Below are positions 8,634-17,443 of a stretch of DNA of 64,000 nucleotides, piece after piece. The notes beneath the pieces were generated by a model. It saw nothing but the letters and a program-made list of their open reading frames with translations. It did no database searches and was not told the DNA's origin. Position 1 is the first letter of the stretch; the number at the start of each line of letters is the position of its first letter. The stretch spans positions 1 through 64,000 of the forward strand of contig DLHG01000011.1 of NCBI GenBank assembly GCA_002483105.1, written 5' to 3'. Both the position numbers and the translations under genes were made by a program. This DNA comes from Bacteroidetes bacterium UBA7674. Lineage in GTDB: Bacteria > Bacteroidota > Bacteroidia > Chitinophagales > Chitinophagaceae.

Positions 8634-9023
8634 CTACTGCTGTGGCACAGAATGAAATGCGATCCTGTTACCTTCAGTATCCAGTATTACGCCCATGTCT
8701 CCATATTCAGGCGAGATGTTTGTTTTAGGAACCAGGATTTTTCCTCCGGCTGCTTCTACCTTGTCTAGTACATTTTGTACATCAGGGTTTGCATTCAGAT
8801 ATATAAGTGGTCCTGCAGTTTCCGATGGTGTATGGAATCCTCCGCTATCACAAAGAGCTCCACCTACACCCGTCATGTCTTCTACCGGGAACATGCGCAT
8901 TTTCAAATTAGGGAAGTCCATTGGTATCAATTGGACATCCAATATCGTTTCGTAAAACTTCTGTGCTCTATCCAGGTCTGCTACAGGTATCTCTACCCAG
9001 CTGATCGCATTTTTTTGTGCCAT
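8634..9023 (-). CDS. VOC-family (glyoxalase/bleomycin-resistance fold) protein
   Basis: 129 aa covering one VOC domain built from two beta-alpha-beta-beta-beta units. The N-terminal strand and helix ISWVEIPVADLDRAQKFYETIL and the closing GDMGVILDTEGNRIAFHS are typical. The first metal position is Glu (VEIPV) rather than His, as in many uncharacterised VOC proteins of the COG3324 type. The substrate cannot be inferred. It is monocistronic, with a strong terminator. The 203 bases upstream of it hold only AT-rich sequence before the next gene. Confidence 0.85.
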   Translation of the reverse strand: MAQKNAISWVEIPVADLDRAQKFYETILDVQLIPMDFPNLKMRMFPVEDMTGVGGALCDSGGFHTPSETAGPLIYLNANPDVQNVLDKVEAAGGKILVPKTNISPEYGDMGVILDTEGNRIAFHSVPQQ

Positions 9024-9226
9024 TATTTCGATGTTTTTTTAGTGAGCAAGAATTTAGTAAGTCTGTAAGTTACTGCATTTTACAAAATAGAATATTCCGT
9101 TAAGCATTTTTAAGTATTAATTGTTAGCTACTAACATTAAAGCGGCAGCTTGCTTTACGGACCGATATAGCTTATATTTAGAATAGTCTTGGTTTATGGT
9201 TCTCTTATTCTCACTTAAAATTAAAA

Positions 9227-10603
9227 ATGATGAAGAAACTCTTACTTGCCTTTTATTGTTGTTTTTTAGGCGGCTTTGCAGCTAATGCACAGCAATTCTG
9301 TAACCCGAATGGGAACCTTATTGTCTTTAGTAATTATGATGGTGGTAACCTGACCATTAATGTGGACGTAAATATCCCCAATCTGAAAATAGGTGTAGTG
9401 TCTTACGAGGCCTGCAATATAGTAGTAACCGGCGCCTTTGCCGCTAACGTCACTGATGTAGCCTGGGCAGGGTTCAATGCAACTAATAACCACTGCGGCT
9501 TTGGCGGTTCTACTACTATTACAAGTGGCAGCAGCACCAATGTAACAGCTACAATGCCCCCGGTTACATTAGCAAATCCTAACGGGAGCAATAGTATCAT
9601 TTATTCCTATGCTTGCGATAATACCGGTAGTAATCCCGGAGGTAATACTCCCGACCAGATAGAACATTATTTCACAACGATGTTCCCTGGTAGTACTGTT
9701 CGTTTCCATAAATCACAATATGGATGTTTCGGCACAGAGTTAGTATCAGCAGGTGGTAATTGCTGCGGTTCTCCTGTCACACTCTCAGTAGGTATCACAT
9801 CTACAAACCCTGTCTGTGCTGATGCTTGCACAGGCACGGCAACAGCTGCGGGCAGTAATGGTACTGCTCCATACGACTACCAATGGACAGGCGGCCCTGC
9901 AACGGCTCAGTGGACAGGATTGTGTGCGGGTACTTATACCGTTACTGTTACGGATGATCTGGGTGCAACGGCTACAAATACTGTAACTATTACAGAACCT
10001 GCTATTATTACCAATACTATCTCGCATACTGCCTGTATGTCCTATGTGTTCAATGGCAATACCATCACTCAATCAGGAACTTACTTAGATACGCTGGTTG
10101 CAAGTAATGGCTGCGATAGTTTCCTTACGCTTAATCTTACTGTGGGCACAGGTGTTAATCTGAACGTAACGCAGACTACAACGACTCTGACTTCCGCACA
10201 GGCAGGCGCTACTTACCAGTGGCTTAGCTGTCCGGCAAATACCATTATTGCCGGTGCTACGGCCCAGGCCTATTCACCTACTACCAGCGGACAATATTCT
10301 GTAGTCGTTACTTACCAGGGATGCTCTGATACTTCGGCTTGCCATAATTTCTGGCCTGTTAGTGTCGCAAGTGTTCCCGTGAATAGCGAGTTTAATGTAT
10401 ATCCTAATCCGGCACACAATGAGGTATATATCGAAAGTGCCATCACCAACGGCGCTTATGTTATTACTGACCAATTGGGTAAAGTGGTGTTGAACGGAAA
10501 CATTAATAGCACAAAAACTGCTATCTCTCTTAGAGAGCTTTCTGCCGGTCTGTACTTCTTGAACATCAATGAGGCACAGCCTATCAAGCTCATAAAACAA
10601 TAA
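9227..10603 (+). CDS. T9SS-secreted protein with SprB-type repeat, copy 1
   Basis: 458 aa with signal peptide (MMKKLLLAFYCCFLGGFAANAQQ). The first ~180 residues are a Cys- and Asn-rich domain (FCNPNGNLIVFSNYDGG). Then comes one SprB-like repeat (GTATAAGSNGTAPYDYQWTG to TVTVTDDLGAT), then a motif common in Bacteroidota adhesins (GNTITQSGTYLDTL, NGCDSF), and finally a type A T9SS sorting domain (FNVYPNPAHNEVYIES to LSAGLYFLNIN). This implies export through the T9SS and attachment to, or release from, the surface. The start could also be the second ATG at 9230. The gene is a tandem paralogue of the next one, with a terminator between them. Confidence 0.85.
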   Translation: MMKKLLLAFYCCFLGGFAANAQQFCNPNGNLIVFSNYDGGNLTINVDVNIPNLKIGVVSYEACNIVVTGAFAANVTDVAWAGFNATNNHCGFGGSTTITSGSSTNVTATMPPVTLANPNGSNSIIYSYACDNTGSNPGGNTPDQIEHYFTTMFPGSTVRFHKSQYGCFGTELVSAGGNCCGSPVTLSVGITSTNPVCADACTGTATAAGSNGTAPYDYQWTGGPATAQWTGLCAGTYTVTVTDDLGATATNTVTITEPAIITNTISHTACMSYVFNGNTITQSGTYLDTLVASNGCDSFLTLNLTVGTGVNLNVTQTTTTLTSAQAGATYQWLSCPANTIIAGATAQAYSPTTSGQYSVVVTYQGCSDTSACHNFWPVSVASVPVNSEFNVYPNPAHNEVYIESAITNGAYVITDQLGKVVLNGNINSTKTAISLRELSAGLYFLNINEAQPIKLIKQ

Positions 10604-10624
10604 TTGCTTTTTTTACAATAATGG

Positions 10625-10661
10625 ATAGTCCCTTTCTGTTTAACTGAAAGGGACTATTTTA
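10625..10661 (+). terminator. Terminator after T9SS copy 1
   Basis: ATAGTCCCTTTC (10625-10636) and GAAAGGGACTAT (10646-10657) form a perfect 12-bp stem followed by TTTTATTTT. The rest of the 304-base gap up to copy 2 contains AT-rich sequence and no other gene. Confidence 0.8.
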
Positions 10662-10907
10662 TTTTAAGTGTGGTATGATGCCATCGCTTTTTGGAATTTT
10701 TTTCTTAGAGATATTAAAAATAGAAGAAGCTATAAGAGTGTTGCCTCCAAAATGTTAGGCACTTTTATCACAAACTGTATCCGGGTGTCAACATAGTGAT
10801 ATCATCTGAATGCTTTGCTGTGCTTGCAATTGGCGTTTACTTTAGGTATATTTAGTAAAGGGTTTGTATTACAGCTCAACATTTTTTAATTAAAAATTAA
10901 TGACGTT

Positions 10908-12287
10908 ATGAAGAAAATATTACTTGCTTTTTCCTTTAGTTTTTTAGGCGGTTTGGTAGCGAATGCACAATTTTGTAACCCAAACGGGAACCTTATCATC
11001 TACACCAATTATGATGGTGGAACACTGAATATCAATATTGACGAAAATGTACCCAACATTAAAATCGGTGTTGTTTCCTATGCCGCCATTGAGATCAATA
11101 TAATCGGTACTTATGCCTCAAACGTCACAGAAGTTGTTTATGCTGGCTTCAATGGAGGTAACGGTGGTTGTAATGGTGTTAATGTAACTGCTATTAACAG
11201 TACAGGTAGCACCAATACGATCAATACACTACCTCCTGAGGTTTTGTCAAATCCTAATGGAGCAGGTAGTGGTCAACTGGTATGCGCCTATAGTTGCGAT
11301 CTCATGACATGGCAGGGTGGTTGTAATACTGCTGATGAAGTGGAATCATATTTCTTAGATCAGTTTCCGGGAAGTTCAGTAAGGTCTCATACCACACAGT
11401 ATAATTGTTATACCACCACTCAGTTGATATCTGCAGGAGGAACTTGTTGTGCTACTCCTCAGCCGTTATCTGTTTCAATAGATACTACAGGCATCAGTTG
11501 TAATGGAAGCTGTGATGGCACTGCTACAGCATTGGGCGACGGTGGTACTGCACCTTACACCTACCAATGGACAGGTGGTCCGGGTACAGATGTATGGACC
11601 GGACTTTGTGCAGGTACTTATACTGTAACTGTGACAGATGATCTGGGTGCAACTGCCCAGGCAACAGTAGTTTTTACAGCTCCTGCTATCATAGATACTA
11701 CTTTATATGATACTGCATGTATGACTTATGTATTTAACGGGAACACGATCACCCAATCGGGTACTTATTTCGATACACTGGTAGCAGTTAATGGCTGCGA
11801 TAGCTTCATCACACTTGATCTCGTTATCGGAACGGGTGTTGATCTTAATGTAACACAGACTACCACTACATTAACGTCTGCTCAGGCAGGCGCTACCTAC
11901 CAGTGGTTAAGTTGTCCGGCTAATACCATTGTTGCAGGTGCTACAGCCCAGGCATATTCCCCTACTACAAGTGGGCAGTATTCTGTAGTGGTATCTTACC
12001 AGGGGTGCTCCGATACTTCGGCTTGCTTTAGCGTGTTGCCTGTAAATGTAGCGCATATTGCTACTAATAGTGAGTTTAATGTATATCCTAATCCGGCACA
12101 CAATGAGGTGTATATCGAAAGTGCCATCACCAATGGTTCATATCGAATCACTGACCAGTTAGGTAAAACGGTACTTACCGGAAACATTAATGGCACAAAG
12201 ACTGTTATTTCTCTTAGCGAACTTTCTGCCGGTCTGTACTTCCTGAACATCAATGAAGCACAACCCATAAAGCTCATCAAACAATAA
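10908..12287 (+). CDS. T9SS-secreted protein with SprB-type repeat, copy 2
   Basis: 459 aa with the same architecture as the preceding gene: signal peptide (MKKILLAFSFSFLGG to NAQ), Cys- and Asn-rich N-domain, one SprB-like repeat, the GNTITQSGTYFDTL motif and a T9SS type A C-terminal domain. The last ~150 residues are almost identical to copy 1, including the phrase QTTTTLTSAQAGATYQWLS, whereas the N-domain has diverged clearly (NYDGGTLNINIDENVPNIK against NYDGGNLTINVDVNIPNLK). This is a tandem duplication with either conversion of, or selection on, the C-terminal half. It has its own promoter gap and its own terminator. Confidence 0.85.
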   Translation: MKKILLAFSFSFLGGLVANAQFCNPNGNLIIYTNYDGGTLNINIDENVPNIKIGVVSYAAIEINIIGTYASNVTEVVYAGFNGGNGGCNGVNVTAINSTGSTNTINTLPPEVLSNPNGAGSGQLVCAYSCDLMTWQGGCNTADEVESYFLDQFPGSSVRSHTTQYNCYTTTQLISAGGTCCATPQPLSVSIDTTGISCNGSCDGTATALGDGGTAPYTYQWTGGPGTDVWTGLCAGTYTVTVTDDLGATAQATVVFTAPAIIDTTLYDTACMTYVFNGNTITQSGTYFDTLVAVNGCDSFITLDLVIGTGVDLNVTQTTTTLTSAQAGATYQWLSCPANTIVAGATAQAYSPTTSGQYSVVVSYQGCSDTSACFSVLPVNVAHIATNSEFNVYPNPAHNEVYIESAITNGSYRITDQLGKTVLTGNINGTKTVISLSELSAGLYFLNINEAQPIKLIKQ

Positions 12288-12308
12288 CTTTGTTTCTTTT
12301 AGAATAAA

Positions 12309-12346
12309 AATAGTCCTCTCGGTTCAACCGAGAGGACTATTTTACT
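12309..12346 (+). terminator. Terminator after T9SS copy 2
   Basis: AATAGTCCTCTCGGTT (12309-12324) and its exact complement (12327-12342) form a long stem followed by TTTTA. The base of the stem (ATAGTCC/GGACTAT) is the same as in the terminator of copy 1. Confidence 0.85.
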
Positions 12347-12371
12347 TTAAATTTACAGCAAAGCAGCAGTT

Positions 12372-12770
12372 ATGTTAATAGGCCAGTTATCTAAACGCAC
12401 AGGGTTTTCTAAAGATACCATCAGGTATTATGAGAAGATAGGACTGATAATCCTGCCGAAGAAGTCGCGCATGGATAATAGCTATAAAGACTACCCGGAA
12501 AGCTTGGTCGATACACTCAACGCTATCCGTAAATACAAAGCTCTGGGCTTTACACTGGAAGAGATACGGGAACTTTTAGTATTACAATCCATACAGGTGC
12601 TGGATATATCCAAACTCCTGCAAATAGTAGAACGAAAGATAACCGGCATCAATTCAGAAATAGACAAGCTCCATGAGTTCAAGCTCCGCCTCAATCGCGA
12701 ACAACAAATATTACTACGTAAAAAGACCGGGCGTATTATCACTTTGCCTGAAATGAACATCGCTGCCTAG
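12372..12770 (+). CDS. MerR-family transcriptional regulator
   Basis: 132 aa. The N-terminus is a MerR winged helix-turn-helix (LIGQLSKRTGFSKDTIRYYEKIGLI), followed by the usual dimerisation helix (LDISKLLQIVERKITGINSEIDKLHEFKLRL). The short C-terminal tail has no metal-binding Cys cluster, so the effector is unknown. No obvious target gene is next to it. Its 3' end overlaps the opposing clpP by four bases. Confidence 0.88.
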   Translation: MLIGQLSKRTGFSKDTIRYYEKIGLIILPKKSRMDNSYKDYPESLVDTLNAIRKYKALGFTLEEIRELLVLQSIQVLDISKLLQIVERKITGINSEIDKLHEFKLRLNREQQILLRKKTGRIITLPEMNIAA

Positions 12771-13336
12771 CCTGTCACTATCTCATCCACGATACCATAA
12801 GCCAATGCCTCTTTGGCGTCCATCCAGTGGTCGCGGTCGAAGTCTTTCAGTACCTGCTGTTTGGTCTTGCCACAATTAGCCGCAAGGAGGGCAGCACTTA
12901 TCTCTTTAGTCTTTACAATGTGCCTCGCATTGATCTCTATATCCGCAGAATTAGCCTGGAAGCTACCTATGGAGGGTTGATGTATCATTACTTCGGCAAG
13001 GGGATATATATACCTGTGCCCTTTCTCTCCACCCGATAGTAGTATGGAACCCATGCTTGCCGCAAAGCCAATACAATACGTATAGACAGGAGAAGAAACA
13101 AGTTGCATCATATCATACATGGCATTCCCCGAGGTCACCATACCGCCGGGACAGTTGATGTACATATGTATCGGTGTACCGGGACCAGTCGCTTCCAGGT
13201 ATGCCAGTTGCTCTATTATCGTTTTGGAGCTTTCTTCATCTACCTGTCCCCACAGGAATATCTTTCGTTGCTCCAGTAGTTTGTTCCGTACCAGGTAGCT
13301 GGCTGGTAAGTTGATGGTAGCTAATGTGTCTTGCAT
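12767..13336 (-). CDS. clpP: ATP-dependent Clp protease proteolytic subunit (solitary)
   Basis: A serine peptidase of 189 aa. The nucleophile is Ser94 in GFAASMGS, the catalytic His is His119 in MIHQP, and the Asp lies in FDRDHWMDAKEALAYGIVD. The oxyanion strand INCPGGMV is present. It forms tetradecameric chambers that degrade substrates fed by ClpX or ClpA/C. It lacks the usual tig and clpX neighbours and is shorter than a canonical ClpP at its N-terminus (no propeptide), so it may be a second ClpP paralogue. The ATG lies inside a hairpin (CTTGCAT/ATGCAAG). Confidence 0.9.
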   Translation of the reverse strand: MQDTLATINLPASYLVRNKLLEQRKIFLWGQVDEESSKTIIEQLAYLEATGPGTPIHMYINCPGGMVTSGNAMYDMMQLVSSPVYTYCIGFAASMGSILLSGGEKGHRYIYPLAEVMIHQPSIGSFQANSADIEINARHIVKTKEISAALLAANCGKTKQQVLKDFDRDHWMDAKEALAYGIVDEIVTG

Positions 13337-13378
13337 TTTTTATGCAAGTATAAAGGGTGGAGTATAGTCCACCCTTTA
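13330..13378 (-). promoter_or_regulatory. Tandem hairpins over the clpP start
   Basis: CTTGCAT and ATGCAAG (13330-13348, 5-base A loop on the mRNA strand) place the clpP start codon inside the 3' arm of a stem. Immediately upstream, TAAAGGGTGGA (13351-13361) and TCCACCCTTTA (13368-13378) form a perfect 11-bp stem with a 6-base loop. The first could control translation; the second may act as a terminator of the upstream GNAT gene or as part of a switch. Confidence 0.4.
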
Positions 13379-13456
13379 CATATTGAAACAGATTTTTTTG
13401 CTAAGCACTTTTGCGCCGTCGACATAATAGTTCCCCGTTTAGGGGGCGGAGGGGGC

Positions 13457-14578
13457 TTAAAACATTTTCCTGAAACACCTTTTCCTCTTATGCTGAATAT
13501 GGTCGTAGTTCTTCCAGTGATTGATGGCCTTTTCATTGGTCTCTATCATACCTGTTGTTTCTACGTATTCCACGCCATGTTCCATCATTACTTTCTGAAG
13601 TTCGGTAATGAGCAATGCACTCACGCCCTGTGCCTGCCAGTCAGGATGTATGCCTGTAAGCAACAGATCTACCACCTTCGGCTTTTTCAAGGCCTGTGTG
13701 ATATGATACCAGCCAAAAGGCAATAGCTTGCCACGTGCACGTTGCATAGCCTTACTGAGCGAAGGAAGACTGATGATAAAGCCAATGGTATTGTTGTCTT
13801 TATCCTCTATCACCTTTACAAACTTAGGATTAAGAATGTTGAAGTATTTCTCAGAATAGAACTCCGATAATTTCTCACTCATTTGCACAAAACTGAACAG
13901 GTCGCCAAAAGCATCATTCAGCAGTTTGAATATTTTCGGGGCGTAAGCCTTCATCTCGTCTTTGCTGGTGAAGTGTACTACTTTCAGGTTATACCTGCGT
14001 TGTATCATATCATTCAGCTTCAGTGCCTTTTCCGGGATTTCTTTTTCCAGCTTCAGCCTGAACTCTATCCAGTCCATCTCCTTCTCGTAACCTGCTGCTT
14101 CAAAGTGTTCTTTGTAGTACGGCAGGTGATACTCTGACGCAATGGATGGAAGATGGTCAAATCCTTCTATCAGTATCGCCTGGTGGTCGAGGTTGGTAAA
14201 GCCCAGCGGACCGTGTATACCTTCCATGCCGTTATCCCTGGCCCACTTTTCGGCAGTAGCCAGCAATTGCTTGCTCACTTCTTTATCGTCTATAAATTCT
14301 ATCCGACTGATACGGCACATTTTCTCACCCGTCTTTTCATTAGCCGCATGATTAATGATGGCGCCTATGCGGCCAACTGCTTTATTATTCTTATAAGCCA
14401 CCCAGAACTTTGCCTCACAATTATCAAAAGCGGGGTTGCTGACCCTTTGCAGCGCCTTTAGCTCATCTTGTTTTATCGGGGGGACCCAATAAGGGTTGGT
14501 ACTGTATAGCTCGTAAGGAAGCTGCACAAATTTCTTCAGATCGTGAGTCGTTTCACAAGCTTTTATCACAATAGACAT
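13457..14578 (-). CDS. GNAT-family N-acetyltransferase-like protein
   Basis: 373 aa. The C-terminal half has a GNAT acetyl-CoA loop (HPDWQAQGVSALLITELQ) followed by the terminal strand and helix (VEYVETTGMIETNEKAINHW). The N-terminal half (LPYELYSTNPYWVPPI, NKAVGRIGAIIN) resembles a second degenerate GNAT fold. The basic end (HKRKRCFRKMF) is characteristic of a conserved Bacteroidota family of about 380 aa with no assigned substrate. The start at 14578 (MSIVIKACETTHDLKKF) matches the domain boundary better than an upstream hydrophobic extension. It lies upstream of clpP in the same direction, separated by 120 bases. Confidence 0.75.
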   Translation of the reverse strand: MSIVIKACETTHDLKKFVQLPYELYSTNPYWVPPIKQDELKALQRVSNPAFDNCEAKFWVAYKNNKAVGRIGAIINHAANEKTGEKMCRISRIEFIDDKEVSKQLLATAEKWARDNGMEGIHGPLGFTNLDHQAILIEGFDHLPSIASEYHLPYYKEHFEAAGYEKEMDWIEFRLKLEKEIPEKALKLNDMIQRRYNLKVVHFTSKDEMKAYAPKIFKLLNDAFGDLFSFVQMSEKLSEFYSEKYFNILNPKFVKVIEDKDNNTIGFIISLPSLSKAMQRARGKLLPFGWYHITQALKKPKVVDLLLTGIHPDWQAQGVSALLITELQKVMMEHGVEYVETTGMIETNEKAINHWKNYDHIQHKRKRCFRKMF

Positions 14579-14774
14579 TTTATCCTTTATGTATTTGATA
14601 TGAGTAGCAATAAAATAAGATATTGCGAATAAATACACTATTTATCGCTTTACCACAGGTGAAATTAACTAAAATATGGTTCTGTCGGAAGTGCTTAGTT
14701 TTTCAAGCTTTTGTATCGGTATTCTTGCAATAGGTTGGGCAGGTAGGAATTCTGATAGCAGGACACTGAGGATA

Positions 14775-15398
14775 TCACTTTACAGGCTCCCGCAATATCG
14801 TCTTCAACTTCTCTGGTGCTGTTTTCCTGAAGTCCGAAAGGTATATCTCGTGGTGCAGGCCATTCTGCTGAAATCCATTTACTTCACAGAAGGTCATTAT
14901 TTGTTTCAGGGTCTCAGGCTCGGTATCAAAAGGCCCCACATGCAGCATCTGTACACATTTGCCTTCCTTCATCTCAAACAGCTCTATCTCTTTCGCCAGT
15001 GCCAGATTCTTTTTAAAGACAACTGTTTCTATGGCTTGTAGTATATGCTGCTTTTCTACAAATTCCGGTAACCGTATGAGCATCCTGTACTCCCATTCGC
15101 TTCGTGGTATCTGTTTAGGTGCATCATCCATAGAAGGATAGCCAAACTTTTCAGTGTCGTACCACCATTGCCCCTCTAGTTTTGCCACCGCAAAATCTTG
15201 TCCCAATGTTTTATGCATAAATTTCAAAGTATAGGCAACAGGATACAGTGCTCCTATCCTGTCAGCATAGTCCTCACCCGACGGGTCTCCCTTTCCACGA
15301 ATGGAGAGAAATTTTGCTGCCTCAATATCTACTATCTCAGGCTTCGCTTTCGCCTTGTAGTAATGTTTATATTCCCTGGTAAGATCCAGCTTCTCCAT
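14775..15398 (-). CDS. GyrI-like small-molecule-binding protein
   Basis: 207 aa, matching the GyrI-like/SOUL-BRE family by MEKLDLTREYKHYYKAKAKPEIVDIE and AAKFLSIRGKGDPSGEDYADRI, then the WYDTEKFG and PRSEWEYRMLIRLPEFV segments and the C-terminal QMLHVGPFDTEPETLKQI. Members bind small hydrophobic ligands and are often regulator-like without a DNA-binding domain. The start at 15398 is the conserved one; the frame stays open upstream through non-conserved repeat-like sequence. It is flanked by a DinB gene in the same direction. Confidence 0.8.
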   Translation of the reverse strand: MEKLDLTREYKHYYKAKAKPEIVDIEAAKFLSIRGKGDPSGEDYADRIGALYPVAYTLKFMHKTLGQDFAVAKLEGQWWYDTEKFGYPSMDDAPKQIPRSEWEYRMLIRLPEFVEKQHILQAIETVVFKKNLALAKEIELFEMKEGKCVQMLHVGPFDTEPETLKQIMTFCEVNGFQQNGLHHEIYLSDFRKTAPEKLKTILREPVK

Positions 15399-15546
15399 AA
15401 AACTATCATTTGCAGTAAGCCACCTGCCCGAAAGCAGGTGGTAATGGTTGTTGGTAGTGAGATTGGTAATTGTTGGCATAATTGAGTCTTGCGAAACACG
15501 TCCTCTCTGGAGAGGGGATTGGGGTGTGTCTGCTCGAGATAGGGAA

Positions 15547-16047
15547 CTATTGAAAATCCTGCTCGTCCGCACTCGGCCCATAGCTACCCGGTATCGGAAT
15601 ATCCAGCAATCTCAGGTAAACGCCCAATTGCGCCCTGTGATGAATGATCTGGCTCAGGCTCATACGTATTACATCAGCTTTCGGACTCACATCATATATC
15701 TGGTCTCCGCTCCGGAGTGTCCAGTTCTCATCAAGTGTTTCATCCTTTGCATTTTCCAAAGCCGACTTACCTTTTTCGTAAGACCGGTTCAGGTAGTCCA
15801 GCAACTGGGTAGTACTTTCTGTTTTCTCTTCCTTCCAGTCGTTATTGGCAAAGTCCAGTTCATCAGATGTCAGGGCCATATTTATCCACCCCGGCAGATC
15901 AGCTATATGTGCCGTTAATCTGCGTATATCCATGCTTTTTTCATGGGGTTTCCAGTCATATTTGTCATTAGGTACGCGGCTCAGCATTTTGCGTGTAGTT
16001 TCCACTTCGTGGTCGAGATCCTTCAGGAAAGTTTGAATACGTGACAT
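15547..16047 (-). CDS. DinB-family metal-binding protein
   Basis: 166 aa forming a DinB/YfiT four-helix bundle. The metal-ligand histidines appear as RRLTAHIADLPGW in helix 2 and SQIIHHRAQLGVYLR near the C-terminus. Bacillus DinB-like enzymes of this fold include bacillithiol-dependent thiol transferases, but the substrate of this one is unknown. About 150 bases of non-coding DNA with a CCTCTC/GAGAGG palindrome (near 15501-15518) separate it from the GyrI-like gene. Confidence 0.82.
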   Translation of the reverse strand: MSRIQTFLKDLDHEVETTRKMLSRVPNDKYDWKPHEKSMDIRRLTAHIADLPGWINMALTSDELDFANNDWKEEKTESTTQLLDYLNRSYEKGKSALENAKDETLDENWTLRSGDQIYDVSPKADVIRMSLSQIIHHRAQLGVYLRLLDIPIPGSYGPSADEQDFQ

Positions 16048-16177
16048 AGTTATTTCGTTTTATAAAGCAAAGAAACAACCACCCACTGACAACCCTATGG
16101 CAGTCTGGTTTCCTGTTTTCTAAAATATTTTTTTCGATGAAATTCTTGAGTGAAGCTGTAATAGTGAGTTGTCACTC

Positions 16178-16203
16178 TGAGCGCAGTCGAAGGGCGAACC
16201 ATG
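16178..16203. repeat. Dispersed short intergenic repeat, copy 1
   Basis: TGAGCGCAGTCGAAGGGCG followed by AACCATGAC. A closely related sequence lies at 30098-30117 (TGAGCGGAGTCGAACCATGA). Such GAGCG-AGTCGAA elements are dispersed intergenic repeats in many bacterial genomes. Confidence 0.5.
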
Positions 16204-16213
16204 ACCAAGCAGA

Positions 16214-16903
16214 CTAATAATCCACCGGTATATCCTTCATATACTCATGAAGCTCAATAGGATTGGGGTTGGTGAAAGGCTGCTCTAAATGCTTTGCCTT
16301 TAGTATGCGGGATATCTTAAAATCACGGTAGTCGCCACGCATCTGGCACCAGGCTATCAGATGCCAGGCAAATGCATAAAATGCCAGCCCGATAGGTTCT
16401 ACCTTACGTTGGCTAACTTCATTCTTTTTGTTCTTATAGTCCAGCACCACTACATTCTTTGCCGTAATGGCCGTTTGAAGAGGGGAGAGGTATTCAAAAT
16501 CGGTAATAAAGCACTCGGGCATCTGGAAGTGAATGTTCTTATTAAGGAACTCAAGTTTATCCTTATCGGCACCACGCATCACAGCCTGTACTTTGTTGAG
16601 TGCCGAGGTATAATGTGTTTGTATAGACTTGTCAGCAAAGCCCTGAACCATACGCTCCATAAGTAACAATGCATTAGCTTCATCGGTACTGAAGGAAACA
16701 GGTGGGAGGAAATACCCTTGTACTATAAAGTACCCCTTATGCTGCTCAAAGCTTACAGGTATACCTTGCTCATTCAGCGCCTTTATATCCCGATACACGG
16801 TACGCACACTCATCTTGAACTTTTCAGCGATAGCTTCTGCTGTTACATACTTTTTGGATTGTAAAAAGGTCAGTATCCCAAATAGCCTGTCTATCCTGTT
16901 CAT
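16214..16903 (-). CDS. YafY-type HTH/WYL transcriptional regulator
   Basis: 229 aa. The N-terminal HTH_11 winged helix (MNRIDRLFGILTFLQSKKYVTAEAIAEKFKMSVRTVYRDIKAL) is followed by a linker and a WYL domain from about residue 130 (VVLDYKNKKNEVSQRKVEPIGLAFY, then FAWHLIAWCQMRGDYRDFKISRI). The WYL signature reads WHL here. WYL regulators sense small ligands or nucleic acids and often control stress or defence genes. The DUF1569 gene lies just upstream in the same direction, and the DinB-like genes on both sides suggest a loose stress cluster. Confidence 0.88.
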   Translation of the reverse strand: MNRIDRLFGILTFLQSKKYVTAEAIAEKFKMSVRTVYRDIKALNEQGIPVSFEQHKGYFIVQGYFLPPVSFSTDEANALLLMERMVQGFADKSIQTHYTSALNKVQAVMRGADKDKLEFLNKNIHFQMPECFITDFEYLSPLQTAITAKNVVVLDYKNKKNEVSQRKVEPIGLAFYAFAWHLIAWCQMRGDYRDFKISRILKAKHLEQPFTNPNPIELHEYMKDIPVDY

Positions 16904-16967
16904 GAGTATTGCTGATGATGGGGCAAGTTATTGAAAAAGCGTGATGATAGAATGAGCTTGTGTATAT

Positions 16968-17417
16968 CTATACACCAAATTGCCTCAGGTGATGGTCCAT
17001 ATGCTTATACATGGCAATGCCCCATTCTTCTTTTGTCAGTTTCCCGAAGAAGGCATGTGGGCGGGATGTACACTTTTCCGGTCCGCCATCATGAAACTCT
17101 ATTATCAGTTTTTCCAGGTTAGCTTTCTCTGTATTGAAATCCCTTTCATCGCGTATCAGGAATTCTTTCGCTGTTGGGTCGTTCTGACCGAAGGGCTTAT
17201 CACTCACATAAGCCTTCTTCATCAACGGGCCAAGTATACGGCCTATGAACACGCGCGGGATATGCAGCCTGTCCATCACTACTTCAAATGGTTGGCTACA
17301 ATGCGCCAGCATTTGAGCTACATTCATTTTGCCCCATTGCTTTTGGGCAGCAGGAGTAAGCATATTTAGCCTGCCGGTGATCTCCTGGTATGCATTGTCT
17401 TGATATAAAGTCTTCAT
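16968..17417 (-). CDS. DUF1569 (DinB-like) protein
   Basis: 149 aa, recognised as DUF1569 by LTPAAQKQWGKMNVAQMLAHCSQPFEVVMD, the middle KPFGQNDPTAKEFLI and the C-terminal HAFFGKLTKEEWGIAMYKHMDHHLRQFGV. The conserved histidines (AHCSQP and KHMDHHLRQFG) fit a DinB-type metal site. Function is unknown. It lies 26 bases downstream of an SMR transporter gene in the same direction and is probably cotranscribed with it. Confidence 0.85.
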   Translation of the reverse strand: MKTLYQDNAYQEITGRLNMLTPAAQKQWGKMNVAQMLAHCSQPFEVVMDRLHIPRVFIGRILGPLMKKAYVSDKPFGQNDPTAKEFLIRDERDFNTEKANLEKLIIEFHDGGPEKCTSRPHAFFGKLTKEEWGIAMYKHMDHHLRQFGV

Positions 17418-17443
17418 TATTTGAGAATTTCAGTGGTAAGCAT

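Noticed and set aside
12372..12770. MerR gene as a regulator of clpP
   Set aside because: The genes converge with a 4-base overlap, so they do not share a promoter; proximity alone does not support a link.
13331..13726. 131-codon open frame on the plus strand
   Set aside because: It overlaps the 3' half of the GNAT gene and the clpP hairpins and has no domain.
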